In this document: positions 1 to 5,437 of the stretch, piece after piece | Position numbering within the stretch: the stretch's first letter is position 1 | Layout of the letters: each line of letters starts with the position of its first letter | Assembly (NCBI GenBank): GCA_025362155.1 | Contig: JANYHX010000013.1 | Location: 1-5,437 of the forward strand | DNA length: 5,437 nucleotides | Source: Gallionella sp. | Lineage (GTDB): Bacteria > Pseudomonadota > Gammaproteobacteria > Burkholderiales > Gallionellaceae | Direction: 5' to 3' | Notes under the pieces: generated by a model | Seen by the model: the letters and a program-made list of their open reading frames with translations, nothing else | What the model was told of the DNA's origin: nothing | Databases searched by the model: none | Made by a program: the position numbers and the translations under genes

Positions 1-536
1 CGCCAGCGTTCCAGTTGATGCATGTAGGCGATGTGATTTTGTGATTTTCCTTTCCATGCATCCAGCCGGGCGAGTATCGGTGCGGTATCCACGTCGCGCA
101 TCAGCTTGCCGATGTATTGCATCTGGCGGCGTTGTGCGCCGAATTTGCTGATGTTTTTCATTTCGCGTATCGCATCACGCAGATTTTCCGGAATGTCGAG
201 TTGCGCGAGCTGATCCTTCCCTAACTCGGTGAGCTCCTTGCCGAGATCGCGCAGTTCGTGCATCTGCTTCTTGATTTTGGTCTTGCTGGGAGGCAACTCT
301 TCCTCGTCGTCGGCCACTACCGGCAAGTTGCGCAGGCCACGTCCGCGAGTATTAGGACTATCCGGCTTGCGAACTTGAGGGGGGCGGATGACCTCTACTT
401 CGCCGTCATCGTATATCTCGACGCCTATCTGGGCGGCGTCATGCTCATTTTCGTCATCGTCCTCTCCCAAATGAATACGGAGAAGCTCGTTGTCGCGGGG
501 AATTTTGTTGCCGGGGTCTTTGTTGTGAGCATTCAT
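1..536 (-). CDS. darP: DarP/YjgA (DUF615) ribosome-associated protein, 3' end missing
   Basis: Reading the minus strand from the ATG at 536 gives 178 codons that stay open to the window edge, so the C-terminus lies outside. From about residue 83 the protein matches the YjgA/DUF615 family: the segment SKTKIKKQMHELRDLGKEL, then IPENLRDAIREMKNI, then the family-typical RRQMQYIGKLMRDVD (about 136-150). In E. coli this family (DarP) binds pre-50S particles and helps late maturation of the large ribosomal subunit; the same cytoplasmic role is inferred here. Residues 1-82 are acidic and look disordered (DDDENEHD at 26-33, DDEEE at 76-80). The extension is longer than the roughly 25-30 residue leader of the 183-residue E. 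coli protein. A GTG at codon 74 (315-317) is an alternative start, but neither start has a clear Shine-Dalgarno sequence. The gene is divergent from pmbA, the same neighbourhood as yjgA/pmbA in E. coli. Confidence 0.93.
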   Translation of the reverse strand, partial: MNAHNKDPGNKIPRDNELLRIHLGEDDDENEHDAAQIGVEIYDDGEVEVIRPPQVRKPDSPNTRGRGLRNLPVVADDEEELPPSKTKIKKQMHELRDLGKELTELGKDQLAQLDIPENLRDAIREMKNISKFGAQRRQMQYIGKLMRDVDTAPILARLDAWKGKSQNHIAYMHQLERW

Positions 537-551
537 AATAGTTAAAGTGGC

Positions 552-567
552 TGCTCTTCAATGAGCA
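552..567. other. small stem-loop in the darP leader
   Basis: TGCTC (552-556) and GAGCA (563-567) form a perfect 5-base-pair inverted repeat around a 6-base loop. It lies in the 94-base divergent region, 15 bases before the darP ATG. It could be a leader hairpin in the darP mRNA or a weak operator, but it is short enough to be chance. Confidence 0.25.
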
Positions 568-592
568 AGGTCTGAATGAATGATAACGATGC

Positions 593-601
593 TGCTATGA
601 T
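593..601 (+). promoter_or_regulatory. candidate extended -10 promoter for pmbA
   Basis: TGCTATGAT has the extended -10 form (TGn followed by TATGAT, 5 of 6 to TATAAT). Transcription would begin near 608, giving a leader of about 23 bases before the pmbA ATG at 631. The matching -35 region (about 572-577, CTGAAT) is poor, as is tolerated with an extended -10. No good Shine-Dalgarno sequence precedes pmbA. Confidence 0.4.
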
Positions 602-630
602 ACTGCCTTTCGCCAATTATCCGCTTAGCT

Positions 631-2025
631 ATGAATGCCCTGGTCTCCACAACACCTCGTTTCTCCCATGCTACCGATAGCCTGCGCAACATTGCGCAAG
701 ACATGCTGGACTACGCCAAACAACGCGGCGCATCCGCTGCATCGGTTGAAGTTTCAGAAGGTTTCGGACTGGGCGTTACGGTACGCCAAGGTGAAGTGGA
801 AACTATCGAATACAACCGTGATAAGGGCTTGGGCATCACTGTTTATATCGGCCAGCAACGCGGCAATGCCAGCACGTCGGATTTCTCGCCGCAAGCGGTG
901 CGCGACTCGGTGGATGCGGCATTGTCGATCGCGCGCTATACCGCCCAGGATGATTGCTCGGGGCTACCCGATGCAGATATGCTGGCGCACGACTGCCCGG
1001 ATATGGACTTGTATCATCCGTGGGATTTACCGGTCGATGCGGCGATAGTACTGGCGCAACAATGCGAGCAAGCCGCACTGGAGGCGGACAAACGCATCAG
1101 CAATTCCGAAGGGGCGACCATCAATTTGCATGAGGCGCAATTTGTTTCAGCCAATAGCCTGGGTTTTATGGGTGGCTTCCCCACCTCGCGCCACAGCCTC
1201 AGCTGTGCGGTCATCGCCGGGCCGGATGACGCGATGGAACGCGATTATTGGTATGCAGTTGCGCGTGATGCTAAAGATTTGCCGACCGTCACGCACGTGG
1301 GACGCATTGCCGCCGAACGTGCTGTGCGCCGCCTGAATGCACGCCAGCTTAAAACCATGCAAGTACCGGTATTGTTTGAAGCTCCGATTGCATCGGGTTT
1401 GCTGGGCAACTTTGTCAGCGCGGTGAGCGGCGGCAGTCTGTATCGAAAATCTTCATTTTTGCTCGACCAGATGGACAAACAGATTTTTTCTCCGCACATC
1501 AATATCAGCGATATACCCGACATCCGCAAAGGGTTGGCCTCCAGTCCGTTCGATGATGAAGGCGTGCAAACTCAACGCCGCGTGATCGTCGAGAACGGCG
1601 TATTGCGCGGCTATTTTCTCGGCAGCTATTCCGCGCGCAAGCTCGGTATGCGCACTACCGGCAATGCGGGCGGCAACCATAACTTAATTCTGAAACCATC
1701 ACGAGGGTCAGCGGGAAAATTGGCTGGTGAAAAGTCTGACGAGCTGGATTTCGCCGGTCTACTGAAAAACATGTCGCGCGGCTTGCTGGTTACCGAATTG
1801 CTGGGACAGGGAGTCAATCAAGTCACCGGGGATTATTCGCGTGGCGCAGCGGGCTTCTGGGTCGAGCATGGCGAAATTCAATATCCGGTGCACGAAATCA
1901 CGATCGCGGGAAACCTGAAAGATATGTTCCGTGACATCGTTGCAGTCGGCAACGATGTAATGGTGCAAGGTTCACGTCAGTGTGGTTCGATTTTGATCGA
2001 AAACATGACCATCGCGGGATGCTGA
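631..2025 (+). CDS. pmbA: PmbA/TldE, subunit of the TldD-TldE peptidase
   Basis: This 464-residue protein has the full length of the PmbA/TldE family (peptidase U62). The C-terminal half is strongly conserved: GGSLYRKSSFLLD from residue 267, KGLASSPFDDEGVQT, SYSARKLGMRTTGNAGG, VTELLGQGVNQVTGDYSRGA (ending near 405), then GFWVEHGEIQYPV and EITIAGNLKDM. In E. coli TldE pairs with TldD in a cytoplasmic zinc-dependent protease. The complex trims the microcin B17 precursor and degrades the CcdA antitoxin. TldD carries the metal-binding HExxxH-type motif. No such motif is seen here (the only HE-start, HEAQFV, lacks the second histidine), which supports TldE rather than TldD. No tldD is in the window. 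The ATG at 631 is the first after an in-frame TGA at 598-600, so a longer form is not possible. The gene is divergent from darP and convergent with sspB. The substrate in this organism cannot be told from the sequence. Confidence 0.96.
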   Translation: MNALVSTTPRFSHATDSLRNIAQDMLDYAKQRGASAASVEVSEGFGLGVTVRQGEVETIEYNRDKGLGITVYIGQQRGNASTSDFSPQAVRDSVDAALSIARYTAQDDCSGLPDADMLAHDCPDMDLYHPWDLPVDAAIVLAQQCEQAALEADKRISNSEGATINLHEAQFVSANSLGFMGGFPTSRHSLSCAVIAGPDDAMERDYWYAVARDAKDLPTVTHVGRIAAERAVRRLNARQLKTMQVPVLFEAPIASGLLGNFVSAVSGGSLYRKSSFLLDQMDKQIFSPHINISDIPDIRKGLASSPFDDEGVQTQRRVIVENGVLRGYFLGSYSARKLGMRTTGNAGGNHNLILKPSRGSAGKLAGEKSDELDFAGLLKNMSRGLLVTELLGQGVNQVTGDYSRGAAGFWVEHGEIQYPVHEITIAGNLKDMFRDIVAVGNDVMVQGSRQCGSILIENMTIAGC

Positions 2026-2029
2026 TTTT

Positions 2030-2236
2030 TTACATGGCGGCATAAATCTACTGGTGGAACAACTAGCCATCTGACTAAGTTGGCAAACTACGCCAACCAA
2101 GTCAGTGGTTATGCGCGAACCGGCATCGAGGTCGCGCGGTGCTCGGCATCCTTATGTACTCTGTGTACACTCCGGTACCTGCGCTCCGGGCTCTCCCGAT
2201 GTCGGCCCGCTCGCTACGATTTCTGTCGCCATGTAA
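2030..2236. mobile_element. candidate MITE-like element with terminal inverted repeats
   Basis: The 226 bases between the pmbA stop and the sspB stop hold no credible gene. The left end 2030-2048 (TTACATGGCGGCATAAATC) and the right end 2218-2236 (GATTTCTGTCGCCATGTAA) are inverted repeats matching at 17 of 19 positions, the outer 10 perfectly. The ends enclose about 207 bases. Both ends carry TA next to CATGGCG/CGCCATG, which would fit insertion at a TA dinucleotide as in IS630/Tc1-mariner-type elements. No longer target duplication is visible. The interior has a strong hairpin (2064-2111) and short palindromes GTGTACAC (2163-2170) and GGTACC (2174-2179). The open frames crossing it do not look like proteins. 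Alternatively this is a large structured intergenic region; copy number elsewhere in the genome is unknown. Confidence 0.5.
2064..2111. repeat. long imperfect hairpin inside the intergenic element
   Basis: CTGACT (2071-2076) pairs with AGTCAG (2100-2105), and GTTGGC (2079-2084) pairs with GCCAAC (2092-2097) around a 7-base loop, with a 2x2 internal loop (AA opposite CA) between the two stems. TAGCCA (2064-2069) can extend it against TGGTTA (2106-2111) with one bulged T and one G-T pair. No T-run follows on either strand, so it is not a standard intrinsic terminator, though it could slow or end transcription between the convergent pmbA and sspB. Confidence 0.6.
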
Positions 2237-2251
2237 TCTTTATGCGGACTT

Positions 2252-2650
2252 TTATTTCACAATTTTCAGGTTGGGCTTGTGCGGGACTGGTTTAGCCCCT
2301 CCATCACTTCCTGGCGCAGCAGGGGGCGGTTGTTGCGGCTCGCTGCCTTGAAATACCAGCCCCTGCCCGGTTTCCTTGGCGAATATACCGATGACGGCCG
2401 CTACTGGCACCATGAGTTCGAATGGCACGCCGCCAAATCGTCCGGTACAGGTTATCATTTCGTTGCCTATTTGCAGGTTGCGCACCGCATCCCCATTCAG
2501 ATTCAAAATGATCTCACCGTTTTTTACATGGGCACGCGGCACTTCGGTATGTTCATCAACCCGTACGGCCAGATAAGGGGTCAGCCCACTATCCGTACAC
2601 CATTCGTAAATCGCACGGATCAGGTAGGGGCGGGTGGATAAATCGCTCAT
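2252..2650 (-). CDS. sspB: SspB, ClpXP protease specificity-enhancing adaptor
   Basis: This 132-residue protein matches SspB. The N-terminal start STRPYLIRAIYEWCTDSGLT is followed by the substrate-binding fold with NGEIILNLNGDAVRNL (44-59) and the conserved RFGG (71-74). Then come VPVAAVIGIFAKETGQGLVF, a flexible Pro/Gly-rich linker (about 103-124), and the C-terminal peptide PNLKIVK. That tail corresponds to RPALRVVK in E. coli, the segment that docks on the ClpX zinc-binding domain. Known function: a dimer that delivers ssrA-tagged stalled-translation products and some other substrates, such as RseA fragments, to ClpXP in the cytoplasm. The linker is shorter than in E. coli (165 residues in total). 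The gene lies 146 bases after sspA on the same strand. No Shine-Dalgarno sequence is visible, and a consensus -10 hexamer sits 10 bases before the ATG. Homology at the N-terminus supports this start. Confidence 0.95.
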   Translation of the reverse strand: MSDLSTRPYLIRAIYEWCTDSGLTPYLAVRVDEHTEVPRAHVKNGEIILNLNGDAVRNLQIGNEMITCTGRFGGVPFELMVPVAAVIGIFAKETGQGLVFQGSEPQQPPPAAPGSDGGAKPVPHKPNLKIVK

Positions 2651-2660
2651 TCAAATCACG

Positions 2661-2666
2661 ATTATA
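2661..2666 (-). promoter_or_regulatory. candidate -10 element directly before sspB
   Basis: The minus strand reads TATAAT, a perfect sigma-70 -10 hexamer, ending 10 bases before the sspB ATG. Transcription would begin around 2654, giving an almost leaderless sspB mRNA, consistent with the absent Shine-Dalgarno sequence. No good -35 is found at 16-19 bases. The flanks are AT-rich, so a chance match is possible. Confidence 0.35.
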
Positions 2667-2776
2667 TTGAATTATGCGGGTTGCGCGCACAACCGCGGGA
2701 ATGGCTGTGAACTTACTAGACGACAGTGCAATTGCTTCATCTGGAGTGCCAAGATGGAAAAATGGCTACTAGACTA

Positions 2777-2790
2777 CCACAGGAATGTGG
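2777..2790 (-). other. stem-loop after sspA
   Basis: CCACA (2777-2781) and TGTGG (2786-2790) form a perfect 5-base-pair stem with a 4-base loop, starting 7 bases after the sspA stop (2797-2799, TGA). A run of five T on the minus strand follows only about 15 bases later (2758-2762), so this is not a canonical terminator. It may mark partial attenuation or mRNA processing between sspA and sspB. Confidence 0.3.
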
Positions 2791-2796
2791 AGGGAA

Positions 2797-3396
2797 TCAC
2801 TTGCGCATTGCTCTTTCGGACGCTGTCAATGCATCGATAAAACCTTGACGGGAAAATAGCCGTTCGGCATATTTCATCAGTGGCGCAGCTTCCTTGCTCA
2901 TCTGGATGCCGTAATGGTCAAGCCTCCACAGCAGCGGCGCGATTGCGACATCCAGCATGGAAAATTCCGCGCCCAGTAAAAACTTTTGATTAACCAATAT
3001 CTGCGCAAGCTGGGTCAGGTTGTCACGAATAATAGCGCGTGCCTTATCAGCTGCCTTGGGCAGCGCATGCTCCATCGGCGCAATCTGGCTGTATATTTCC
3101 TGTTCAAAGCGATGCAAAAATAACCGCGCACGACCTCGCATGACGGGATCCGGCGGCATGAGTTGCGGATGCGGAAAACGTTCATCTATATATTCGTTAA
3201 TGATATTCGCCTCATACAATACCAGATCGCGCTCCACCAGCACCGGCACTTTGCCATAGGGATTAATCGCCGCTACATCTTCAGACTTGTTCAGTAAATC
3301 CACATCGATCACTTCAAAATCCATGCCCTTTTCGAATAGCACAATACGACAGCGATGACTATAAGGATCTGATGTCCCGGAATACAATTTCATCAT
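2797..3396 (-). CDS. sspA: SspA, stringent starvation protein A (GST-fold RNA polymerase-associated protein)
   Basis: This 199-residue protein matches SspA over its length. It has an N-terminal thioredoxin-like half (LYSGTSDPYSHRCRIVLFEKG, about 4-24; INPYGKVPVLVERDL) and the family signature DERFPHPQLMPPDPV. The PHP at 75-77 corresponds to the surface residues that E. coli SspA needs for activity. The C-terminal helical half carries FSMLDVAIAPLLWRLDHYGI. Known role in E. coli: binds RNA polymerase holoenzyme, affects stress and acid-tolerance genes and lowers H-NS; it lacks glutathione transferase activity. Two ATGs lie in a row (3396 and 3393). The upstream one is chosen because AAAGGG, which overlaps the end of actF, sits about 11 bases before it. 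Only 8 bases separate it from the actF stop, so it is very likely co-transcribed and possibly translationally coupled with actF. Confidence 0.95.
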   Translation of the reverse strand: MMKLYSGTSDPYSHRCRIVLFEKGMDFEVIDVDLLNKSEDVAAINPYGKVPVLVERDLVLYEANIINEYIDERFPHPQLMPPDPVMRGRARLFLHRFEQEIYSQIAPMEHALPKAADKARAIIRDNLTQLAQILVNQKFLLGAEFSMLDVAIAPLLWRLDHYGIQMSKEAAPLMKYAERLFSRQGFIDALTASERAMRK

Positions 3397-3404
3397 GTTT
3401 CTAA

Positions 3405-4430
3405 TTACCCTTTAACCAATTGGATGCTTTGCAAGCGCATGCGCACCAGAAAAAAACCAATTGTCGCTACGACTCCACTGGCCACCAATGCCGCTACTAT
3501 AGGGTAAGTGCCGGTGCCATTGATTCCGGCCACCCAGACATAACGTTCAAACAACGTGCCAATAATGATACAGCAGGCCACTGCCGCAGTCGCCTTGATA
3601 TTGTGGCGTGTAAACGGCAATGCGAACAGCGTAAACGGGATGATAAATTTCAGCACTATCATAGCCCACCAGATAAAGGTGTAATCGCCATCCTGCATCC
3701 CTACCATGCGATTTCTTTCATAGGGTAAGTTGCCATACCAAATGGTCAGATATTGCGCGAAAAAGGTATAAACCCATAACAACGTAAAGGCGAATAACAT
3801 TTGTGCGAAATAGTTATAGATATAAGGCTTTACCGGATGCACCAATTTATCACGGGTGTTCAAGGCGAAAATCCAGATCACCAGGAATGCCATGAACATG
3901 CCGAAGTTACTGACGAAATGTTGCATTGCGTAGATTGCGCTTTCCCAGGAAGGAACCATAGTCATTTCAAAATCCCATGCCACCATCGTGCCGTACAAAA
4001 CATACACATAGGGAACCCAGCAGGCAATGATATGAAAACGTGCTGCGTCTTTTAGGCTGCGTTCGCTGACAGCCTGGCGCTGGATGAACATCCAGTGGAT
4101 CGCCATCACCACCAGCATGCCGATTACTTCACGCGCCACCAGAAAAGTATAGTTATGCCAGGCGGGAATATGATGCGCATGTTCGCCGGTGTGTTTCCCC
4201 ATTTCCTTCAGCCACGGAAAAGTTGATTCTCCATTCGCCAATAACACCAGCAACAACACAAAGGCCAGCGGGAACAAGGCGAATAAGGAACTTGCCAGGA
4301 GGCGAATCTCATATCGCCAGCGCGCGCCTACCAGATGCAATACTGCGCTCAATGTGACGCCGCCGAGCGCCAGATACAACACCACCAGAAAGCTCACGGT
4401 AACAACTGCCCAATTACTATATGAAAACAT
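3405..4430 (-). CDS. actF: ActF, polytopic membrane subunit of alternative complex III
   Basis: This 341-residue, very hydrophobic protein has about nine predicted membrane helices (near residues 9-35, 40-65, 92-117, 131-153, 167-190, 203-232, 247-273, 275-300 and 307-332). The early segment HLVGARWRYEIRLLASSLFA followed by an FPLAFVLLL helix and a loop with TFPWLK fits the ActF pattern (a GARW-type loop between the first two helices). The NrfD-like ActC/ActF subunits form the membrane part of ACIII, where quinol is oxidised. Placement after an ActE-type cytochrome c and an ActD-type protein matches the actDEF order and supports the call. It is shorter than the ActF proteins I know (around 400 residues, often ten helices). 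GAGAGG lies 5 bases before the ATG; the actE stop is 11 bases upstream. The call rests on pattern and context rather than a single diagnostic motif. Confidence 0.82.
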   Translation of the reverse strand: MFSYSNWAVVTVSFLVVLYLALGGVTLSAVLHLVGARWRYEIRLLASSLFALFPLAFVLLLVLLANGESTFPWLKEMGKHTGEHAHHIPAWHNYTFLVAREVIGMLVVMAIHWMFIQRQAVSERSLKDAARFHIIACWVPYVYVLYGTMVAWDFEMTMVPSWESAIYAMQHFVSNFGMFMAFLVIWIFALNTRDKLVHPVKPYIYNYFAQMLFAFTLLWVYTFFAQYLTIWYGNLPYERNRMVGMQDGDYTFIWWAMIVLKFIIPFTLFALPFTRHNIKATAAVACCIIIGTLFERYVWVAGINGTGTYPIVAALVASGVVATIGFFLVRMRLQSIQLVKG

Positions 4431-4441
4431 GTTGGCCTCTC

Positions 4442-5008
4442 CTATTTGGTCTGCGGTGCAGCCGAAGTTGCAACGGATGCCTTTTTTTGCAGCACGGCAC
4501 GAATGTAATTCACCACATGCCAGCGTTCGGTGGGGCTCAAATCTATTGCATATACCGGCATCACCGCACCGCCGAAGGTCATCATGCCGAAGATATAACC
4601 ATCCGGATAATCTTTGGTATCCCAGGGATGCATATCATTGCTTGAGGTTAAATTCCACGGTTTCAGAATTAGTTTTGCACCCACCAGCCCATCGCCGGTA
4701 CCGGATTTGCCATGACAAGGAACACAATAAATCCCGAACAAACGACCACCCATGTCGATTGATTTATTGTCTGCGGGCACCGGGTTTTTCAGCTTGAATG
4801 CGACGTCCCGATCCTTCACTTCCAGCGAGGAAGTGGCTGTGCTGGGAACCGGTACTGAACGTTTGGGGAAAGGATTCATGCCAGGGTTGGCCGGATCAAC
4901 ACTTTCCTGAGGTTTGATGCTGATCTGATTAGCCATGTCCATAGACCACGGCCACGCATGGGCCCAAATGGGAGTGAGTAATAAAATGGCTAAGGATAAT
5001 TTTTTCAT
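4442..5008 (-). CDS. actE: ActE, monoheme cytochrome c subunit of alternative complex III
   Basis: This 188-residue protein has a Sec signal peptide (MKKLSLAILLLTPIWAHA, likely cut after AHA at residue 18), so it is exported to the periplasmic face. There is no lipobox cysteine, so lipid anchoring is not indicated. One heme c site, CVPCH, lies at 95-99 inside the segment GIYCVPCHGKSGTGDGLVG. A probable distal ligand is Met150 (VMPVY), followed by LSPTERWHVVNYIRAVL, the usual end of this cytochrome fold. The stretch MANQISIKPQESVDP after the signal peptide and the NPVP before the heme domain resemble ActE. Role: passes electrons from the ACIII iron-sulfur/heme chain to a cytochrome c or terminal oxidase. 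Its start overlaps the actD stop (ATGA, 5005-5008), and a strong AGGAGG lies 7 bases before the ATG, indicating tight co-expression. Confidence 0.9.
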   Translation of the reverse strand: MKKLSLAILLLTPIWAHAWPWSMDMANQISIKPQESVDPANPGMNPFPKRSVPVPSTATSSLEVKDRDVAFKLKNPVPADNKSIDMGGRLFGIYCVPCHGKSGTGDGLVGAKLILKPWNLTSSNDMHPWDTKDYPDGYIFGMMTFGGAVMPVYAIDLSPTERWHVVNYIRAVLQKKASVATSAAPQTK

Positions 5009-5437
5009 TTCCCCGCCTCCTCCTGAATTTCCAATGCCTGGTGTTTGGTAAAAATTGCCTTCAATGTTCCGCTCGCTGCTTCCTCGGACTGCACCAGAAT
5101 ACCGATCTGGTCTTCCGATACCTTGGCGCTATACAACGCCGAGCGCCGCGCCGGCAAACCGGCACAGATCAAAAAGCCCAACACCGAAATGTATACCCCA
5201 CCCAAAATAAACATCTCGTAAGTCAACACAAAATTGGGCGGGAACGGCACGATAGGTTTGCCTCCCTTGAGTTGCGAAAAGAAATTGGCTTGTGAACCGG
5301 AGATCAAAAAGAACGCCAGCAAACCGCCTGCCAACGCGCCACCCAGGGTGTACCACTGCACATACACCGGCTTGTGACCTAAAAACTCTTCCACCTCCGG
5401 ATGCTCGATGGGCGATTTCACAATCATGTCTTTATCT
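5005..5437 (-). CDS. actD: ActD (DUF3341) membrane subunit of alternative complex III, 5' end missing
   Basis: The reading frame is open to the right edge of the window and ends at TGA 5005-5007. Two membrane helices are visible (from the first in-window Met at 5427, about residues 25-43 and 66-90). Between them lies GGKPIVPFPPNFVLTYEMFI, the hallmark of DUF3341/ActD (GGKP/GGRP, then a pair of prolines, then F/Y-E before the second helix). LPARRSALYS follows, leading to a cytosolic tail. Family members also have a soluble N-terminal domain of about 50-60 residues. Here MIVKSPIEHPEVEEFLG aligns with the end of that domain (the xxSPxPHxExExxLG region). The ATG at 5427 has no Shine-Dalgarno sequence and is preceded by in-frame codons for D-K-D, so it is probably internal and the true start lies beyond 5437. 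ActD contacts the quinol-oxidising membrane subunits in ACIII; its own catalytic role is not known. Confidence 0.85.
   Translation of the reverse strand, partial: DKDMIVKSPIEHPEVEEFLGHKPVYVQWYTLGGALAGGLLAFFLISGSQANFFSQLKGGKPIVPFPPNFVLTYEMFILGGVYISVLGFLICAGLPARRSALYSAKVSEDQIGILVQSEEAASGTLKAIFTKHQALEIQEEAGK

Noticed and set aside
258..545. Plus-strand open frame of 95 codons at the left end
   Set aside because: It is antisense to the well-supported darP reading frame and has no recognisable family features.
2011..2030. Intrinsic terminator at the end of pmbA (CATC-GCGG-GATG followed by T6)
   Set aside because: The stem is only 4 base pairs, lies inside the coding sequence, and three other bases separate it from the T-run; too weak to call.
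2080..2351. Two overlapping plus-strand open frames of about 70 codons between pmbA and the end of sspB
   Set aside because: They cover the hairpin and the right inverted repeat, run into the 3' end of sspB on the opposite strand, have Cys/Arg-rich low-complexity translations and no ribosome binding site.
2679..2694. Hairpin GGTTG/CAACC upstream of sspB as a terminator for sspA
   Set aside because: No T-run follows on the minus strand; the downstream sequence is mixed AT leading into the candidate -10 element. Five base pairs alone are not enough.
4189..4797. 202-codon plus-strand open frame
   Set aside because: It is antisense to actF and actE, both strongly supported by heme motif, signal peptide and membrane helices; its translation looks random.
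1..5437. CRISPR array, tRNA, rRNA, toxin-antitoxin, phage or defence genes
   Set aside because: No spaced direct repeats, tRNA-like folds or matching protein families were seen; the genes present are housekeeping and respiratory.

Overview
The window looks like chromosomal DNA of a betaproteobacterium. Support comes from the darP/pmbA divergent pair, the sspA-sspB pair placed directly behind a respiratory quinol-oxidase-type operon, and SspB, SspA and PmbA sequences close to the proteobacterial families. The presence of alternative complex III (ACIII) genes instead of cytochrome bc1 genes before sspA suggests a lineage with unusual respiration, such as the iron- or sulfur-oxidising Gallionellaceae and relatives. 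That placement is inference from gene content only.

Layout. On the left, the minus strand carries darP (YjgA/DUF615, a 50S assembly factor), cut by the window edge. A 94-base divergent region separates it from pmbA (tldE) on the plus strand, the non-metal-binding partner of the TldD peptidase. After the pmbA stop comes a 226-base gap without a credible gene. Almost all of this gap is framed by a 17/19 inverted repeat (about 2030-2048 and 2218-2236), which makes it look like a small non-autonomous mobile element (MITE-like) sitting between two convergent genes.

The right half, all on the minus strand, reads in transcription order: actD (5' end beyond the window), actE, actF, sspA, sspB. The first four genes are tightly packed: actD and actE overlap by 4 bases, actE and actF are 11 bases apart, and actF and sspA are 8 bases apart. 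They should be one transcript. ActD (DUF3341 membrane subunit), ActE (monoheme cytochrome c) and ActF (polytopic NrfD-like membrane subunit) are the last three subunits of ACIII, a quinol:electron-acceptor oxidoreductase that functionally replaces cytochrome bc1. SspA (RNA-polymerase-binding GST-fold protein) and SspB (ClpXP adaptor) follow. The sspA-sspB gap is 146 bases and includes a consensus -10 hexamer just before sspB, so sspB may also be expressed separately.

The most interesting points are the MITE-like element, the ACIII-sspAB linkage where many betaproteobacteria have petABC-sspAB, a long acidic N-terminal extension on DarP, and the evidence that actD begins outside the window.
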